Shown piece by piece: positions 29,032 through 42,500 of a DNA stretch of 64,000 bases. Location of the stretch: positions 3,981,646 through 4,045,645 of the forward strand of contig OX457034.1 in assembly GCA_949752745.1 (NCBI GenBank), written 5' to 3'. Within the stretch, counting starts at the first letter, position 1; each line of letters opens with the position of its first letter. The DNA is from Protula sp. h YS-2021 (lineage: Eukaryota > Annelida > Polychaeta > Sabellida > Serpulidae). The notes under the pieces are model-generated. The model saw only the letters and a program-made list of their open reading frames with translations. It searched no databases and was not told the DNA's origin. A program made the translations under genes and the position numbers.

Positions 29032-31264
29032 TTATGCTTTTCCTTCAAAAGGCGCAAATGAAGGGGTGTCAATTTTGTTTCCGGGGGCACAGCGGAGGAA
29101 GGGAGGAAGCATGAGGAAGCAGGCATTTTGTGTGCACCTGGCTCAGTCGAGTTCTTACTGACATTTGCTCTGACCAGATAATAAACAGAAAATTATTTGG
29201 TTTACCATCTTATTTGTTTATTTTCCTAGTCGATTGGACATATTTTCTTTTAGCTATTCATTCATTTTGAAGAATTAGGTGAGGCCTGTAAAATCCTAAT
29301 TTCTTAATCGGTACCTGCTGAAATCCTAGTTTCTGCATCTTTTTTGTTTTGTTATAAACCAGACCTTTTCTTCAAATGACTCACCGAAACAAGAACGCTA
29401 AACCGTGACAAGGCACATTCCTTAGCAAAGATAGCACTGCCTGAGTACGACCTACAGTTTTCAGGACATAAGCATTTACTGCAGCCTTTTCCTCACTTGA
29501 TAATGAAGTTGTTTAAACCCTTAGGGCCAGCTGGTCACCAAGGTCCTTATTACATATATGCGCGAGACACGAGAGAAAACCACCCTGAAATCAAGACCAC
29601 CCATGCAATAACACCACTTATAGGTAACGCTGAGAATTCCTGTAAATAAAATTTAACCAAAAAAGATAAATAGACTAAACCACTTTTTTCACTTCCCATC
29701 CGAGAGGTTGTCTTTGGACTCCCACTGTAGGAATTTTGCTCCTGGTGGGGCAGTTGATGGCACCGAATGTTCATAACAATTCCGCCGCCCCCCCTTCCCC
29801 CTCTTCCCAGCCCCTCCATCGTATTTTAATTGAACCACCTAATGTAAGAAGCAACAAGATATTTGTATCAGAAAAAAACAATGGATACATTAATTGCTTG
29901 CAGTTGTTTCCGTTATCTTGAGAGGATAATATAAGGCAATGATAAGAGCGTGTTTGGATAAAGATTAGGGAAAGATAGAGGTATGTTCAGAAACGCAGAA
30001 TCTGAAAAAGAAATATGGAGGAGTGCGTAACAAACAAGGTGTGGGTTAACTATGCCTTACTATAACACAGTTTGTACTTGGTGGGAATCCCTAACCGCCT
30101 GCACTGTTCAAGAAAAGCAAGCGTAAGAACGAGCAGAAACGACTGCGGCAGTTGTGTTATTTATCTTGAAAGAACATCACTCACAGGGCATTGATTACTC
30201 AAAGAAAAATAAATGGCCAAATCGATACAGGTTTTGAAATACAACATTTATTGACTACGATTGTAAGTAGAAAATGGAACCGTCTGCAAATATTTTCTAG
30301 GATATATAAACATTAAAAACTGTCACAAAAAATCAATGTCAAATAAAACAGTGAAAAGACCAAGTCACTTTTTGACATTTTAACCTACTTCACTTCTTTT
30401 TTTGAGGGGGGGGGGGGGGGGGCTGGTAGTTATTGTTAACATATAATATTTTCTGCTATCTTTAGTCGAAAATAAGGAAAATATAATATTTTACGGGTGC
30501 GAAACCTGCCAGGACAATTATGGGGTGTGGATTTTGCAGATACAAAGGGACTGGCCTGTTGTCCATGTTCGTATTATTTCTACTAGATTTTCACGTTTTC
30601 ACAATTAGGCGGGAGGAATACTCATATATAGCCCCCTGGGGTGGGGGTCACCTCGTATCATATTTATTATCATGCATGTCCAAAAAAAACGATCGAGGAG
30701 ATAGTGGAGGCGGGGGGGGGGGGTAATTTTGAGGCCAGACCCCGTCCTCGCGGAGTGCCAGTTTCTTTAAAGGGGGTAGTTTTCATTCAGTTTCTTACCA
30801 AAAAAGGGGGGAACTGTCCTTCGCCTTTGGATAAAAATGTACACGCATGGTAACCAAGGTGTATAGAAGTGCCCCCCCCCCCCGGGTGCCACCCCCAGTA
30901 TACATGCAGGGGATAGACTGTGCATAGTAATTAATAGCTGCGGGTGGAACAAAACCACAGCAATAAAAGCAGAAATCTCTGGCGAGATTGTGTGGCGACA
31001 ATTACAGCCAATTGAAGGTCTGTTGCTCGTGTAATTACGCCGGAAGCGACTGTGTTTGAAGGTAGACACGGCCCGAACTGGGCGCAAATTGCGTGCTGTT
31101 TCAGAAACTACACGGAGAGAATATTAGTGATTTTAGCAGCAGTCACTACCATTGTGTCTTCCTTCTGCTTTTACCGCTAGGACGATCAGAAGCTCTAAGT
31201 TGAAGCACTTTTGGTCTCACTGAAGCAAATGTTAAGATGCAAACTTTGAAGAATTCCAGGAAAA
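29032..31264. other. Intergenic DNA upstream of the LRR gene
   Basis: No supported gene. Contains a G tract (30405-30421), a copy of the dispersed repeat seen at 4735-5450 (here about 30655-30900) and a C tract (30872-30884). The last 150 bases probably hold the promoter or 5' leader of the LRR gene. Confidence 0.4.
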
Positions 31265-33516
31265 ATGGAGATGTTGGACAGGATAAATTCATGGCTACTT
31301 TTCATACAATGCGTAACGCCTGTCATATTTATAGTGATTAAACATACAGCTCTTGCCGCGGAAAATCTTGTGGATGTTGACAATTTACGACAGGATATAA
31401 AACAGACGGACTCTGGAAGCTCATTCAATTGTTTGGGGGTATATGCATGTCGATGTTCATTGGATTTGAAAACGCTGAATTGTTCTGACAAAGAATTAAT
31501 ATCAGCATCTCTGCTGTCGGCTTTTCATTTTAAAAGTATAGTTGAAACGTTGGATTTATCTTCAAACTTCCTAGCACAAATAACAGCAAATGTCTTTGAG
31601 GGATATACAGGTATGCGACACTTAAATCTCAGTTTTAACAATATTTCATCTCTTTCAAACTCCGATTTTCAGTCAGCTGTTAATCTAGAGGAACTAATTT
31701 TGGCAAATAACCGTATACACTACGTTGAATCTACAACATTTGAAAAACTTGTCAAATTGGAAAATTTAAGTATGAGCGCCAATATGATATTGGATATCAG
31801 TCAGGATACGTTTCTGAGCGCTGCAAATATATCCGAGTTAGACTTAAGTCGTAATAAATTATCGAGTATACACCCGAATCTATTTTCAAAGATGGAAATG
31901 TTGAAAAAAATAAACCTTGGTCAAAATAATCTATACAGTGTACCAGAAGACACCTTTGACAGAAATCTAAAATTAGAAGTTCTTGATCTCGCTGAAAATC
32001 CAATTGCTTCTCTGCAAACTGGTGTGTTCAAGAATCTACGTCATTTACGAATATTAAACGTATCTTCGGCGAATTTAGGAGCTCTTCCAGCTGCTGTTCT
32101 TTCTCCCTTGACAGGATTAGAAGTTTTGGATTTATCATATAACGTGATAGAGAGAGTCAGTGAGGGCACGGTCATAAGTATGATGAAGTTAAGGGGGCTT
32201 AAGTCTGTGTTCTTGTTCGGGAATCCTGTGGTCTGTGACTGTAGCCTGCTTGCTCTGCGCAAATGGTTGGCAAACGAAAGCGGCACACAGAATGACACAA
32301 GTCACATTCCGTGTCTAGAAAATGCTGAAAACCTCTCCAATTACGCCTTAAACTTCTTGATCCTAAATACAACGTGTGATGACAGTAATTTTACTCTCTT
32401 CCGGCAAACAGTTACATCGAAAGCTCAATTATCCACGCCTCCTTACCGGGGCAATGCCCTGGAATTGATCGCTCTGAAATACAACCCAAATTTGGGGTGG
32501 TACACAGCTGGAGTGCTTTTCGGCATCCTGATGCTCTTCATGGCTGGGCTCGTTGTCGAAAGGTTCAAGAATTTGTACCACAGCTATTTGAAACAAAAAC
32601 TGCGTGATGCGGATGACGGTGAACAAGATTCCCCAAGGGATGCTGCAAAGAGCACGCGAGTAATGACAGATGAACGACGCAGGAATTATAGCACTGGTGA
32701 TTTTGGCCCACAAGACTTAAAGGATGAGGACAAAAAGTATGGCAGAAAGAGTGCCTGTCCCGTACACGACAGAAGTGACACAACCCGAGAGGATCGTGAC
32801 CTCAAGCGGGGACACGACAGAAGTGATACAACCCGAGAGGATCGTGACCACAAGCGGGGATACAGAGGTGAAACTGGCATTCTTCTAGACTGCGAGGAGG
32901 TAAGTGTTTGTTTAATGACGTTGAAGTTTGTTTGGACAGCACACACGGCTGCTAAGAATACAAGGAATTTCCGAACATAAGCCCACCCCCCCCCCCCCCC
33001 GTTCTTCCCCATATAGAAACCCCAGGGCTTCCTTTCCCGGTACTTCTCCTAACGCATTGCCCAAGCAAGAGGTTATCTTCCAATGCCGTAATGTATGTCT
33101 TTAACTTGACATAAGTAATAATTTTTTAATCATTTTCTTTATCGAAACAGAAACCGTAGTTTCATTGATTAACCCCTTTAAAGTTTCGTTTTTCAGAATT
33201 AGAAGATATTTTTAACCTCTATTTTTTAGTTCATATGATACGTGTAAGCAATTTTGTTGTCAAATCGTTGAAGTTCATGCTTATTTTTGAAAGTTATTTT
33301 TCACAGGAAGACGATAGCCTTGCTGCAGACGACACGACCAAACGTGTGGAGCTTGCCAAAGAGAATGCCTTGAAAAATAAAACGTTATCTAATTTCCAGC
33401 CAGATAAAACAGACGCGCTTGAGCTCATACCTGGTATCAAAATTCTGAATGTTAACCCGGAATGCCCTATTCACGGATCGCACACGGAAAATGCCGAAAG
33501 GAGAGAGGACGTTTGA
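31265..33516 (+). CDS. Leucine-rich repeat single-pass membrane protein (2 exons)
   Basis: Exon 1 31265-32899, donor GAG|GTAAGT; exon 2 33307-33516, acceptor TTTTTCACAG|GAA; the intron is phase 0 and 407 bp. Total 614 aa. A hydrophobic signal peptide lies at about residues 10-31; a Cys-rich N-cap (C56, C62, C64, C73); about nine LRRs of 24 residues (92-315; for example LETLDLSS-type LxxLxLxxN motifs); a C-cap (C324, C326, C350, C371); a transmembrane helix at about 411-431 (GWYTAGVLFGILMLFMAGLVV). The cytoplasmic tail has two adjacent 16-aa copies (HDRSDTTRED), encoded by a 48-bp direct duplication, and CPVH and CPIH motifs in exons 1 and 2. No TIR or kinase domain. Likely a cell-surface adhesion or receptor-like protein; ligand unknown. 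Without splicing the frame would run to 32980. Confidence 0.85.
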
Positions 33517-33859
33517 AGGCGTTTAAAGGAGTGGATTGTGAAGAAACACCCATTAAAATGTGATCGTGCGTAAAGGGGAATTAGGGAGGTGTTGTGATGA
33601 GGCTTCACTGTTCATGACACTTTTTTGTGCGGTTCTGCAAAAGTTTTCGGATGCCTGGGTGGGGATGTATGGATGCCGTTTTCACATTTATTAGGGAATT
33701 ATTGATATCAAGAATTGATTTTTAATCTCGAAAATTACTTTTTAGACCAGCCGACTATGTCGGGCTGGTCTTATCTTATCAATAGAGGGGTATCCGTCGT
33801 CCGTATGTACGTATGTACGTATGTACGTATGTACGTGTGTATGTACGTGTGTAAACTTT
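33517..33859. other. LRR gene 3' flank and GTAC/GTAT microsatellite
   Basis: Presumed 3' untranslated region, then a microsatellite of alternating GTAC and GTAT (about 33803-33850). No AATAAA close to the stop was noted with confidence. Confidence 0.5.
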
Positions 33860-35760
33860 TACTTAAAATGCTTCTTCTCCTTCAGTTTTGATCGGATTCC
33901 TTTCAAATTTTACACGAATGTTCTCTAGGTATACCTCTCTTTAAAAATTTTTTTTTTTGGCGATCCGCCAAAAATTGGCCAAATGGGGGGCATTTCAAAT
34001 TTTTCGGTTGCCAATTTTCAAAATGCTTCTTCTCCTTCAGTTTTGATCGGATTCCTCTCAAATTTTACACGAATATTTCCTAGGTAGACCTCTTTTGAAA
34101 AATTACTCATTTTGGCGATCTGCCAAAAATTGGCTAAATGGGGGACATTTTTTAATTTTTTGGTGTCAAATTTTCAAATTGCTTCTTCTCGTACAATTGT
34201 GATCGGATTCCTTTCCAATTTTGGATAGTTGTTCTCTAGCTAGACTTGTCTTGAAAAATTACTCTTTTTGGCGATCCAGCAAAAATTGGCTAAATGGGGG
34301 ACATTTGTAATTTTGTGGTTGCCAATTTTCAAAATGCTTCTTCTCCCACAATTTTGATCAGATTTTCTTCAAATTTTGCACCCATATTTTCTAGGTAGAC
34401 CTATTTTGAAAAATTACTTATTTTGGCGATCCGCCAAAAATTGGCGAAATGGGGGACATTTTCAAATTTTATGTCTGCAATTTTCAAATTGCTTCTTCTC
34501 GCACAATTTTGATCGGATTCCTTTTCAATTTTAGATAGTTGTTCACAAGGTAGATCTCTCTTGAAAAATTACTTTTTTTGGCAATCCGGCAAATATTAGC
34601 CAAATGGGGGACATTTGTAATTTTGTGGTTGCCAATTTTCAAAATGCTTCTTCTCCCACAATTTTGATCAGATTGTCACTAAATTTTGCATGAATATTCC
34701 GTATGTAGACCTCTTTTGAAAAATTACTCATTTTGGCGATCCGCCAAAAATTGGCCAAATGGGGGACATTTTTTAATTTTTGGTGTCAAATTTTCAAATT
34801 GCTTCTTCTCCCACAATTTTGATCGGATTCCTTTCCAATTTTGGATAGTTGTTCACAAGGTAGACCTCTCTTGAAAAGTTACTTTTTTTGGCGATCCGCC
34901 AAAAATTGACAAATGGGGGACATTTGTAATTTTGTGGTTGCCAATTTTCAAAATGCTTCTTCTCCCACAATTTTGATCAGATTTTCTCCAAATTTTGCAC
35001 AAATATTCCCTAGGTAGACCTATTTTGAAAAATTACTCATTATGGCGATCCGCAAAAATTGGCCAAATGGGGGACATTTTTTAATTATTGGTGTCAAATT
35101 TTCAAATTGCTTCTTCTCGTACAATTGTGATCGGATTCCTTTCCAATTTTGGATAGTTATTCTCTAGCTAGATCTGTCTTGAAAAATTACTCTTTTTGGC
35201 GATCCGACAAAAATTGGCCAAATGGGGGACATTTGTAATTTTGTGGTTGCCAATTTTCAAAATGCTTCTTCTCCCACAATTTTGATCAAATTTTCTTCAA
35301 ATTTTGCACGAATATTCCCTAGCTAGGCCTCTTTTGAAAAATGACTCATTTTGGCGATCCGCCAAAAATTGGCGAAATGGGGGACATTTTTTAATTTTTG
35401 GTGTCAAATTTTCAAATTGCTTCTTCTCCCACAATTTTGATCGGATTCCTTTCCAATTTTGGATAGTTGTTCTCTAGCTAGACCTCTCTTGAAAAATTAC
35501 TCTTTTTGGCGATCCGGCAAATATTGGCCAAATGGGGGACATTTGTAATTTTGTGGTTGCCAATTTTCAAAATGCTTCTTATCCCAAATTTTGCACGAAT
35601 ATCCTGATATTTTGATCAGATTGTCACCAAATTTTGCACGAATATTCCGTATGTAGACCTCTTTTGAAAAATGACTCATTTTGGCGATCCGCCAAAAATT
35701 GGCCAAATGGGGGGCATTTTTTAATTTTTTCCCCTTATGAAAGAATTGAAAGAATGACTC
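33860..35760. repeat. Dimeric ~310-bp tandem array with a hairpin in each unit
   Basis: About twelve diverged units of ~155 bp. From 34190 on, two types alternate: one with GATCGGATTCCTTTCCAATT and TTGTGGTTGCCAATTTTC, the other with GATCAGATT, AAATTTTGCACGAATATTCC and TTGGTGTCAAATTTTC. Most units carry TTTTGGCGATCCGCCAAAA or a close variant, an 8-bp perfect hairpin with a 3-base loop, then ATTGGCCAAATGGGGG. Open frames here are not considered genes. Confidence 0.85.
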
Positions 35761-36298
35761 CTCATCAGCCACAACTACACCGATCAAGTGAGCGAATATT
35801 TTCTCCATTCAGTTACGGCTTTTTTCGTAACCGCTGTCTGCGAATTTGATCATGATTTTGTCTGTGATTCTTGGATATATATTCTGTAGGTCACGGCTGG
35901 TCACCATGTCCCTGGACATGCTTGTTTTATATCAAGAATTAATTTTGATCTGAAAAATCCCTATTTTGATATCAAGAATTAATTTTTGCTTTCTGTAATT
36001 GTATTTTGATATCTCTAAATGTATTCTTGATCTCAAAAAATATTTTTGATATCAATAAATATTTAGAGATATCAAGAAATATTTATTGATATAAAAAATT
36101 ATTTAATGATATCTAAAACTGAATTTTTTTGAAATCAAAAATTCTATTCTTGATAGCAAAATGAAATATTTGAGAGCCAAATATCAATTTTGAACTCAAT
36201 AATTCATTTTCTTTTTATTGATATCAAGAATTTATTTCGGATATCATTATTTTAGACTGATACTTTTTAAATTTGTATTTTGAAATCTGTAAAGGATT
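35761..36298. other. AT-rich GATATCAA-rich DNA before the gap
   Basis: Simple AT-rich sequence with many GATATCAAGAATTAATTTT-like and TTGATATC pieces. No gene seen. Confidence 0.6.
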
Positions 36299-36498
36299 NN
36301 NNNNNNNNNNNNNNNNNNNNNNNNNNNNNNNNNNNNNNNNNNNNNNNNNNNNNNNNNNNNNNNNNNNNNNNNNNNNNNNNNNNNNNNNNNNNNNNNNNNN
36401 NNNNNNNNNNNNNNNNNNNNNNNNNNNNNNNNNNNNNNNNNNNNNNNNNNNNNNNNNNNNNNNNNNNNNNNNNNNNNNNNNNNNNNNNNNNNNNNNNN
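36299..36498. other. Assembly gap (200 N)
   Basis: A run of exactly 200 N, a conventional gap size, next to simple repeats. The true length is unknown. An upstream 5' exon of the CARD gene could lie before or in it. Confidence 0.98.
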
Positions 36499-36595
36499 AA
36501 TCAAGTGAACCAAAAATGGGCCAAAAGGGCACCAAAAGTATGCAAAAACTGGTTTCGTACGAGCAGTAAGGACTTTTTGGTTTTCAGATAAGGCG

Positions 36596-39500
36596 ATGAG
36601 TGAGAGGAGTCCGAAGGAGGTTCTCAAGGCGAATGCCTTCTTTCTCAAGACAAACATCGTACCGACAGACGAGTTCTGGCGACTGCTGGCGGTCGATCAC
36701 GTGCTGCCCGAGAGTATGCTCAAAGAGGCCAAGGTACGTCCAGGCTAGATTAGATAACTCCCTACCCACCCCCACCCCGCTACCCGCTCTCCCCCACCCC
36801 CGCTACCCAGCCTCTCTCCCCCACCCGCTACCCAGCCTCTCTCCCCCCACCCGCTACCCAGCCTCCCTCACCCCCGCTACCCAGCCCTCTCCCCCCGTTA
36901 CCCAGCCTCCCCCCCCCCGCTAACCAGCCCCCACATCCCCTCTACCCAGTCTCTCTAGCCCCCTCTTCCCGCTACCCAGCCTCCTGCCGTCCCCGCTACC
37001 CAGTCCCCTCACCCCCTCTACCCAGCCTCTCACCCCTCCCCCTCACTATCCTATGTTTCCTCATAGGATTACCGGTAGTAGGCGTTTATGGCTGGCAGGG
37101 GGATAAGTCCATAATCTTTCCGCTGAGCATATTGTTCCAAAAAAATATATCCAGGAATCGGAAGTGAAGTGGAAACAGCAGATGAGCTCACATATGTGTG
37201 GATATTTTATAATCCCCGCGTTCCCGTGTATGGGGCGGACAGGAGCATTATCTATTGTGCTGGGTGAGTGCATATGATCGGTTAAGCATTATCATATGAC
37301 ACAGAATATTTATGGAGGGGGGGGGGGGACGGGGGCACTGGGAGGATATTAGGCCCAGAAATAACAAGAAATGGCTCTGGAAAAAGAGCTCAAATAAAAA
37401 ATCATTTCTGGTTTACAATATTTACATCAAAAAAGGAATTTTCCTCGTAACGCTTAAATCCTTAAGTGAGGAAGATGAGAAGAAATGCGTGTGGATTGCA
37501 GTAGTAATCGGCTTCAGCATGCCTATTGACGATGAGCCCTGAGAATAGCCTGGATTTTTATAGAGACAGTAAAAGTGCCTCATAAAAGCTGATAAATGGC
37601 TGCTGAAAAAAAGCAAAGATTAAAACTGAGACGAATAACGGGATGAATTGGGTTATATCGCTAAATCTTTACTGCACAGGCATGGACATCAGTGGGTGGA
37701 TAAAAACAAACTTGCATTAGCTAATGCATTTAATTGGTTTTGTTTTTTTAGTTTTTCTTCGTTGCTCAACTGTTTGTTCCTAACTGTCAATTATGAAAAC
37801 AACAACGATAGACGTCATTATTTGGTAGACTGACACGCGATCTTCTACACTTCCTGTGTGTTCATACTGAATACTTCATCAAATAAAATGATTTGGGACG
37901 TAACAATACACGTGCTGAGAAAAAATACCCCGGATCGGTTTGACCGGACTGTCTTTTTATCTGGCCGCTTTCGATCTGGCTGTCTTTCAGTCTGGCTGTC
38001 TTTCTATCTGGCTGTCTTTCTATCTGGCTCTCTTTCTGTCTGGCTGTCTTTGAGTCTGGCTGTCTTTCTATCTGGCTGTCTTTCTGTCTGGCTGTCTTTC
38101 GATCCGGCTGTCTTTTATTTCCCTTAGGCAGAACCTGTGGGGATTATATGCGATCGACCGCGTGTCTGTCGGTCTGTCATCAAGAGCTTGTTAGCACGAT
38201 TACTTAAACTGCTGCAAGGATTTTCATGAAACTTGGCATGTAGCTTCTATGGGAACAAACACAGATCGGTATTGTGACTGGGCCAGGTTCGTCAACGGAA
38301 AATGCATCAACTGGACTTGGAAAATTTCAGCTCTTGATTTACTGTTGATGGCCGTGTTTAACTGATGGGGGGGGGGGGGGTGAGGAATATGTGGGCTATG
38401 CACACTGCTCCAGTTCGATCTGGCTCTCTTTCGATCTGGCTGTCCATCGATCTGGCTATCTTTCAGTCTGGCTCTCTTTCGGTGTGGCTCTCTTTCGATC
38501 TGGCTATCTTTCAGTCTGGCTGTCTTTCGATGTGGCTCTCTTTCGATCTGGCTGTCTTTTACTCTGCCTGCCCTTCGATCAGGCTGTCGTTTTCATTTCT
38601 TTCACTGCTTCCAGTTTTTCTAATTGAATCCGTTCAGTGGTGACTATGTCGTCTTAGGTAAGGACAAGGGGTACCCGAGGGCATGTCGGATTATTTTACT
38701 CCTTGTTTAGATACATCAATTTTTTTAGTTCTTATCCTCCGGCAGTCTATAAGCGTTGGTAGTGAAGGGTACGTTTGGGTGGGTGTTTGCTAATAAGCGA
38801 TGTAGCATTTGTGCAAGAAATGTTTTGATATATTGAACCCTGGGCGAGTACATTGCCGCACCAGTTATGACAGAAGTTTTTAATTAACAAAGCTAGCGTG
38901 TTGACATAGCGCAGCCTTGATTTGGTATAATAACGGTACTATGTATTGTATTCGAGCTTTCAGAGTCGTGGTATTGCGCAAATAAATTGCACAGATCACT
39001 GTCAACGTGGTATTGGTCGTTATGTTTATGTAATCGCACATCTGTGGGTTGTAAACATTTGGTAATCAGGATCCCTCTTTGACGGCTGTCATTCCGCAGC
39101 CTTTTTTTTTATTCCTGTTATTTGTTTCTTTTGACGTCATCGAAGGACGTCAGATCGCCATCAGTTTCTCTTTGGGGTTTTAATAGTCAAGATTTATTAT
39201 TATTATTATTCAAAGCAAACCCGGTGTATCCTTAATGTCACGTGCATTGATGAATGATTTGAAATGATCAAGGACACTTCTTTTCAGATAAGCCAAGAAA
39301 ATATTTATCTTGTGCCCTTGAAATATATTAATTAATATTTACTGAGCTATGAACTAGAATTCCACAGACACCATATTAATCCAGTGCTTTATATTAACGC
39401 CTGTCCGGCCTGCCCGAACAAACAAAATCCCGATCGGGCAGGTAGCTAAGGGGTCTGACTTGCAGCGCCGGGCAGGTAGCTAAGGGGCCTCACCTGCACC

Positions 39501-42500
39501 ACCGGGCAGGTAGCTAAGGGGCCTCACCTGCACCACCGGGCAGGTAGCTAAAGGACGTAACCTGCACCGGGTAGCAGGGGAGGGGTGGGGCGGGCAGGTA
39601 GCAGGGGGGGGGTGGGGCGGGTAGGGTAGGGGGTGGGCGGGACGGTAGCAGAGGAGTGGGTGGGGTGGGGCGGGACGGTAGCAGGGGAGAGTGTGGGGCG
39701 GGCAGGTGGAAGGGGGGGATGGGGCGGGCAGGTAGCAGGGGAGGGGGTGGGGCGGGTAGGGTAGGGGGTGGGGCGGGACGGTAGCAGAGGAGTGGGTGGG
39801 GATGGGGCGGGATGGTAGCAGGGGATAGTGGGGGCGGGCAGGTAGAAGGGGAGGGGTGGGGCGGCCAGGTAGCAGGGGAGGGGTGGGGCGGGCAGGTAGC
39901 AGGGGGGTGGGGCGGGTAGGGTAGGGGGTGGGCGGGACGGTAGCAGGGGAGTGGGTGGGGCGGGACGGTAGGAGGGGAGAGTGTGGGGAGGGCAGGTGGA
40001 AGGGGGGGGTGGGGCGGGCAGGTAGCAGGGGAGGGGGTGGGGCGGGTAGGGTAGGGGGTGGGGCGGGACGGTAGCAGGGGAGTGGGTGGGGATGGGGCGG
40101 GACGGTAGCAGGGGAGAGTGTGGGGCGGGCAGGTAGAAGGGGAGGGGTGGGGCGGCCATGTAGCAGGGGAGGGGTGGGGCGGGCAGGGTAGCGGGTGGGG
40201 CGGGCAGGTAGCAGGGGAGGGGTGGGGCGGGTAGGGTAGGGTAGGGGGTGGGGCGGGACGGTAGCAGGGGAGTTGGTGGGATGGGGCGGGACGGTAGCAG
40301 GGGAGAGTGTGCGACGGGCAGGCAGCAGGGGAGGGGCTGGGGCGGGCAGGCAGGCAGCAGGGGAGGGGTGGGGCGGGCACTCATACGTATGCTTTAACTG
40401 TCGCCGCTGTGGAATGCGGATGAATCAACACCATTGCCGTGTATACGCGATCATTAATTTCGACGTGCATTAGTTCATTAGTGCATTTCGACGTGCATTA
40501 GTTCATTAGTTTATTTATTTCTGTTTGTTAGGTTCTGGGCACAGTACAAGGGCAGAATGACAAGCTGTTGGAGTTACTGGGAGTTCGGGGGAAAACTGTG
40601 CTGCTCAAGTTTTGTGATGTCTTACAGCTAACCAATCAGAACTATCTGGCACAGTTTCTGCGGGATGAACGTAAGATTCTGGACAGTACAGCCCGCCCCC
40701 TCCCCCTTTTTTGTACAGTCGTTAGTTTGTGACCATTTCGTATTAATAAATCTTCTGCTTGTGTGATTACTACAGCACGGGGGATATCCCAGTGAAGTGA
40801 ACGGGCGCTCTAGCTGAAGTCAATTTGGTGACTATTTTTAATTGTTCTGTCAGTCAGCTAGTAGTGAGTAACACTCAGCTATTTATAAGAAATAAGTAAC
40901 GTCTCGTTTCTCCCAATTCTTGCTCACAGACCATTTGAAGTAAATATTGAAGGATTGTACAGTGGAACCAGTTAATTGATAAGGCCAGGTCCCAAACAAA
41001 TCCATGTGTTTGCCCTGTTTATGACGTTATCCGGTTAATGCGATTATCCGGTGTATTTTAAACAAAAAAAAAGCACCGCAGGAGATTTGGAAATGGTATG
41101 CGGTTAACCAATGCGATTAACCGATTTCATGTGTATTCGATCATTTTTTTGTTCAAGTGGCCAACGACAAGCAGCACACGGCCAGTCTGGATGCGGACAC
41201 GTTACTTAAGCGATATCCAAGACTGGAAAAACAGCTGGACAAACAGGACAGGCAGGAAATCGCCAATATCATCCACGAAAAGGTGCCAACTTCTCGCCTT
41301 TTTGTGTAAATTTCTTTCCTGTTTTTTTTGTTTGTGTGTTTTTTTGTTTGTTTGTTTGTTTTTTTTTTTTTTGCAGAAATGATTCATTAACCCATTTTTT
41401 TCTCTGGAAGTATTTGGTACGAACAGACTGTATCGTGTGTGTCACGTTGACTAGGTGCCGAGTGGTACGAACAGACTGTATCATGTATGTCACGTTGACT
41501 AGGTGCCGAGTGGTACGAACAGACTGTATCATGTGTGTCACGTTGACTAGGTGCCGAGTGGTACGAACAGACTGTATCGTGTGTGTGACGTTGACTAGGT
41601 GCCGAGTGGTACGAACAGACTGTATCATGTGTGTCACGTTGACTAGGTGCCGAGTGGTACGAACAGACTGTATCATGTGTGTCACGTTGACTAGGTGCCG
41701 AGTGGTACGAACAGACTGTATCATGTGTGTCACGTTGACTAGGTGCCGAGTTGTACGAACAGACTGTATCATGTGTGTCACGTTGACTAGGTGCCGAGTG
41801 GTACGAACAGACTATCATGTGTGTCACGTTGACTAGGTGCCGAGTGGTACGAACAGACTGTATCATGTGTGTCACGTTGACTAGGTGCCGAGTGGTACGA
41901 ACAGACTGTATCATGTGTGTCACGTTGACTAGGTGCCGAGTGGTACGAACAGACTGTATCATGTATGTAACGTTGACTAGGTGCCGAGTTGTACGAACAG
42001 ACTGTATCATGTATGTCACGTTGACTAGGTGCCGAGTGGTACGAACAGACTGTATCATGTATGTCACGTTGACTAGGTGCCGAGTGGTACGAACAGACTG
42101 TATCATCTGTGTCACGTTGACTAGGTGCCGAGTGGTACGAACAGACTGTATCATGTGTGTCACGTTGACTAGGTGCCGAGTGGTACGAACAGACTGTATC
42201 ATGTGTGTCACGTTGACTAGGTGCCGAGTGGTACGAACAGACTGTATCATGTGTGTCATGTTGACTAGGTGCCGAGTGGTACGAACAGACTGTATCATGT
42301 GTGTCACGTTGACTAGGTGTCGAGTGGTATGAACAGACTGTATCATGTATGTCACGTTGACTAGGTGCCGAGTTGTACGAACAGACTGTATCATGTATGT
42401 CACGTTGACTAGGTGCCGAGCGGTACGAACAGACTGTATCATGTGTGTCATGTTGACTAGGTACCGAGTGGTACGAACAGACTGTATCATGTATGTCACG

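Noticed and set aside
36224..36657. Frames crossing the N run
   Set aside because: They exist only because N codons are not stops.
39514..40384. Proline-rich frames of about 280 codons on the minus strand
   Set aside because: Translation of the G-rich minisatellite in intron 1.
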